From: CALELM01 sp045617105
Lineage (GTDB): Bacteria; Bacillota; Negativicutes; Selenomonadales; Selenomonadaceae
Length of the DNA stretch: 44,503 nt
Direction of reading: 5' to 3'
Assembly: GCA_045617105.1 (NCBI GenBank)
Contig: JAZLHW010000059.1
Coordinates: 1 to 44,503 of the forward strand
The notes under the pieces were generated by a model. The model was not told the DNA's origin and did not search any database. It worked only from the letters and a program-made list of their open reading frames with translations. Positions 44,166 to 44,503 of the stretch are shown one piece after another. Every line of letters starts with the position of its first letter. Position 1 is the stretch's first letter. The position numbers and the translations under genes were made by a program.

Positions 44166-44453
44166 TCAAGTCAGTTTTCTATGTAACCATATCTTATACA
44201 AGTTTGCAAACCAACCCGCATCATAACAGTGAATAACATTAAACTCGGAAAGAGTACTTTTTACTTCATCCGTATATTTACTGCTCAATCCCAATACAAT
44301 GGCACCATCAGACATATCAACATTTTGGAACTCCGAAATCAAATATATCGGCAAATCGCAATATTTACGCTTATCTCCCTTCGTTATAACGAAGCTAAAG
44401 ATGTCCCCTTCTTCAACAGCTTGCTGTAAGTGGGGGAAATCAAATTTTAACAA
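44166..44453 (-). CDS. Partial or chimeric ORF, hypothetical, entering from the repeat
   Basis: 95 residues from a TTG, but the frame stays open to the window edge, so the true start may lie outside. The first 18 or so residues are encoded by the repeat at 44398-44503; the rest (opening FSFVITKGDKRKYCDLPI and ending YKIWLHRKLT) is soluble and mixed alpha/beta in character. The DLPIYLISEF segment followed by a hydrophobic strand and YTDEVKSTLSEF vaguely recalls the Rossmann-like tail found in some polysaccharide and FkbM-type methyltransferase proteins; this is weak. It may be the C-terminal remnant of a gene cut by the repeat. Confidence 0.45.
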   Translation of the reverse strand: MLKFDFPHLQQAVEEGDIFSFVITKGDKRKYCDLPIYLISEFQNVDMSDGAIVLGLSSKYTDEVKSTLSEFNVIHCYDAGWFANLYKIWLHRKLT

Positions 44454-44503
44454 GCGGTGAGCATATCTCCCGCTTCGTTGAAACGCAAATTGGAGGGAAA
44501 ATG
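44398..44503. repeat. Flanking structured direct repeat, right copy
   Basis: A 106-base near copy of positions 2-106, same orientation, ending on the last base of the window. The inverted repeats lie at 44404-44437 and 44449-44479. A perfect 16-bp palindrome (44379-44394) ends three bases before it and is absent from what can be seen of the left copy. Confidence 0.85.

Overview
The window reads as a stretch of a low-to-medium GC, anaerobic, fermentative member of the Firmicutes, most likely a Negativicute of the Selenomonas/Mitsuokella/Anaerovibrio type. The grounds are a T-box in front of valS, the tlyA-nadK-argR-recN cluster, FabK as enoyl reductase, a succinate-to-propionate pathway (CoA transferase, two-part methylmalonyl-CoA mutase, epimerase, biotin-dependent methylmalonyl-CoA decarboxylase) and an O-antigen-ligase-type membrane protein, which suits a diderm. 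The genus is inference. Every gene I can support lies on the minus strand, so transcription runs from high to low coordinates.

Layout in the direction of transcription. (1) 44.5-43.9 kb: a chimeric small ORF inside a flanking repeat, then a promoter and valine T-box controlling valS-folC-ligase (43.9-38.1 kb), closed by a terminator. (2) 37.9-30.4 kb: the propionate block. A promoter precedes the CoA transferase, mutase large subunit and B12 subunit; a terminator follows; then meaB, epimerase, mmdA, a 45-codon subunit gene and the biotin carrier, with a strong terminator. The sodium-pump beta subunit is not in the block. (3) 30.2-29.2 kb: fabK alone with its own terminator. (4) 28.9-20.5 kb: tlyA, nadK, argR, recN, a deformylase-like gene, an oxidoreductase, a P-loop kinase, exonuclease III, a Tat-exported amidase and a small membrane protein. 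(5) 20.4-7.8 kb: a glycogen locus, glgC-glgD-(terminator)-glgP-glgB-glgA-(terminator)-GH13/GH77 fusion-(terminator), preceded by a possible 56-codon Cys-rich ORF. It covers ADP-glucose synthesis, chain synthesis, branching, phosphorolysis and chain transfer. (6) 7.8-0.6 kb: DUF2225, DUF4127, a GTPase carrying about 20 Sel1 repeats and a C-terminal membrane anchor, and a lipoprotein-like Ntn hydrolase. (7) 0.4-0 kb: a small, possibly broken membrane protein gene and the second copy of the flanking repeat.

The least routine items are: a roughly 105-bp direct repeat with two hairpins sitting exactly at both window edges (which suggests a contig broken at a multicopy element); the GTPase-Sel1-anchor protein; a branching enzyme with a lysine-rich, histone-H1-like tail; an O-antigen ligase with a 155-residue Glu-rich loop; the GH13-GH77 fusion; and two small ORFs. 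I see no CRISPR array, transposase, tRNA, rRNA or prophage. No clearly new multi-gene system is evident; the GTPase-Sel1 protein and the flanking structured repeat are the best candidates for something undescribed.
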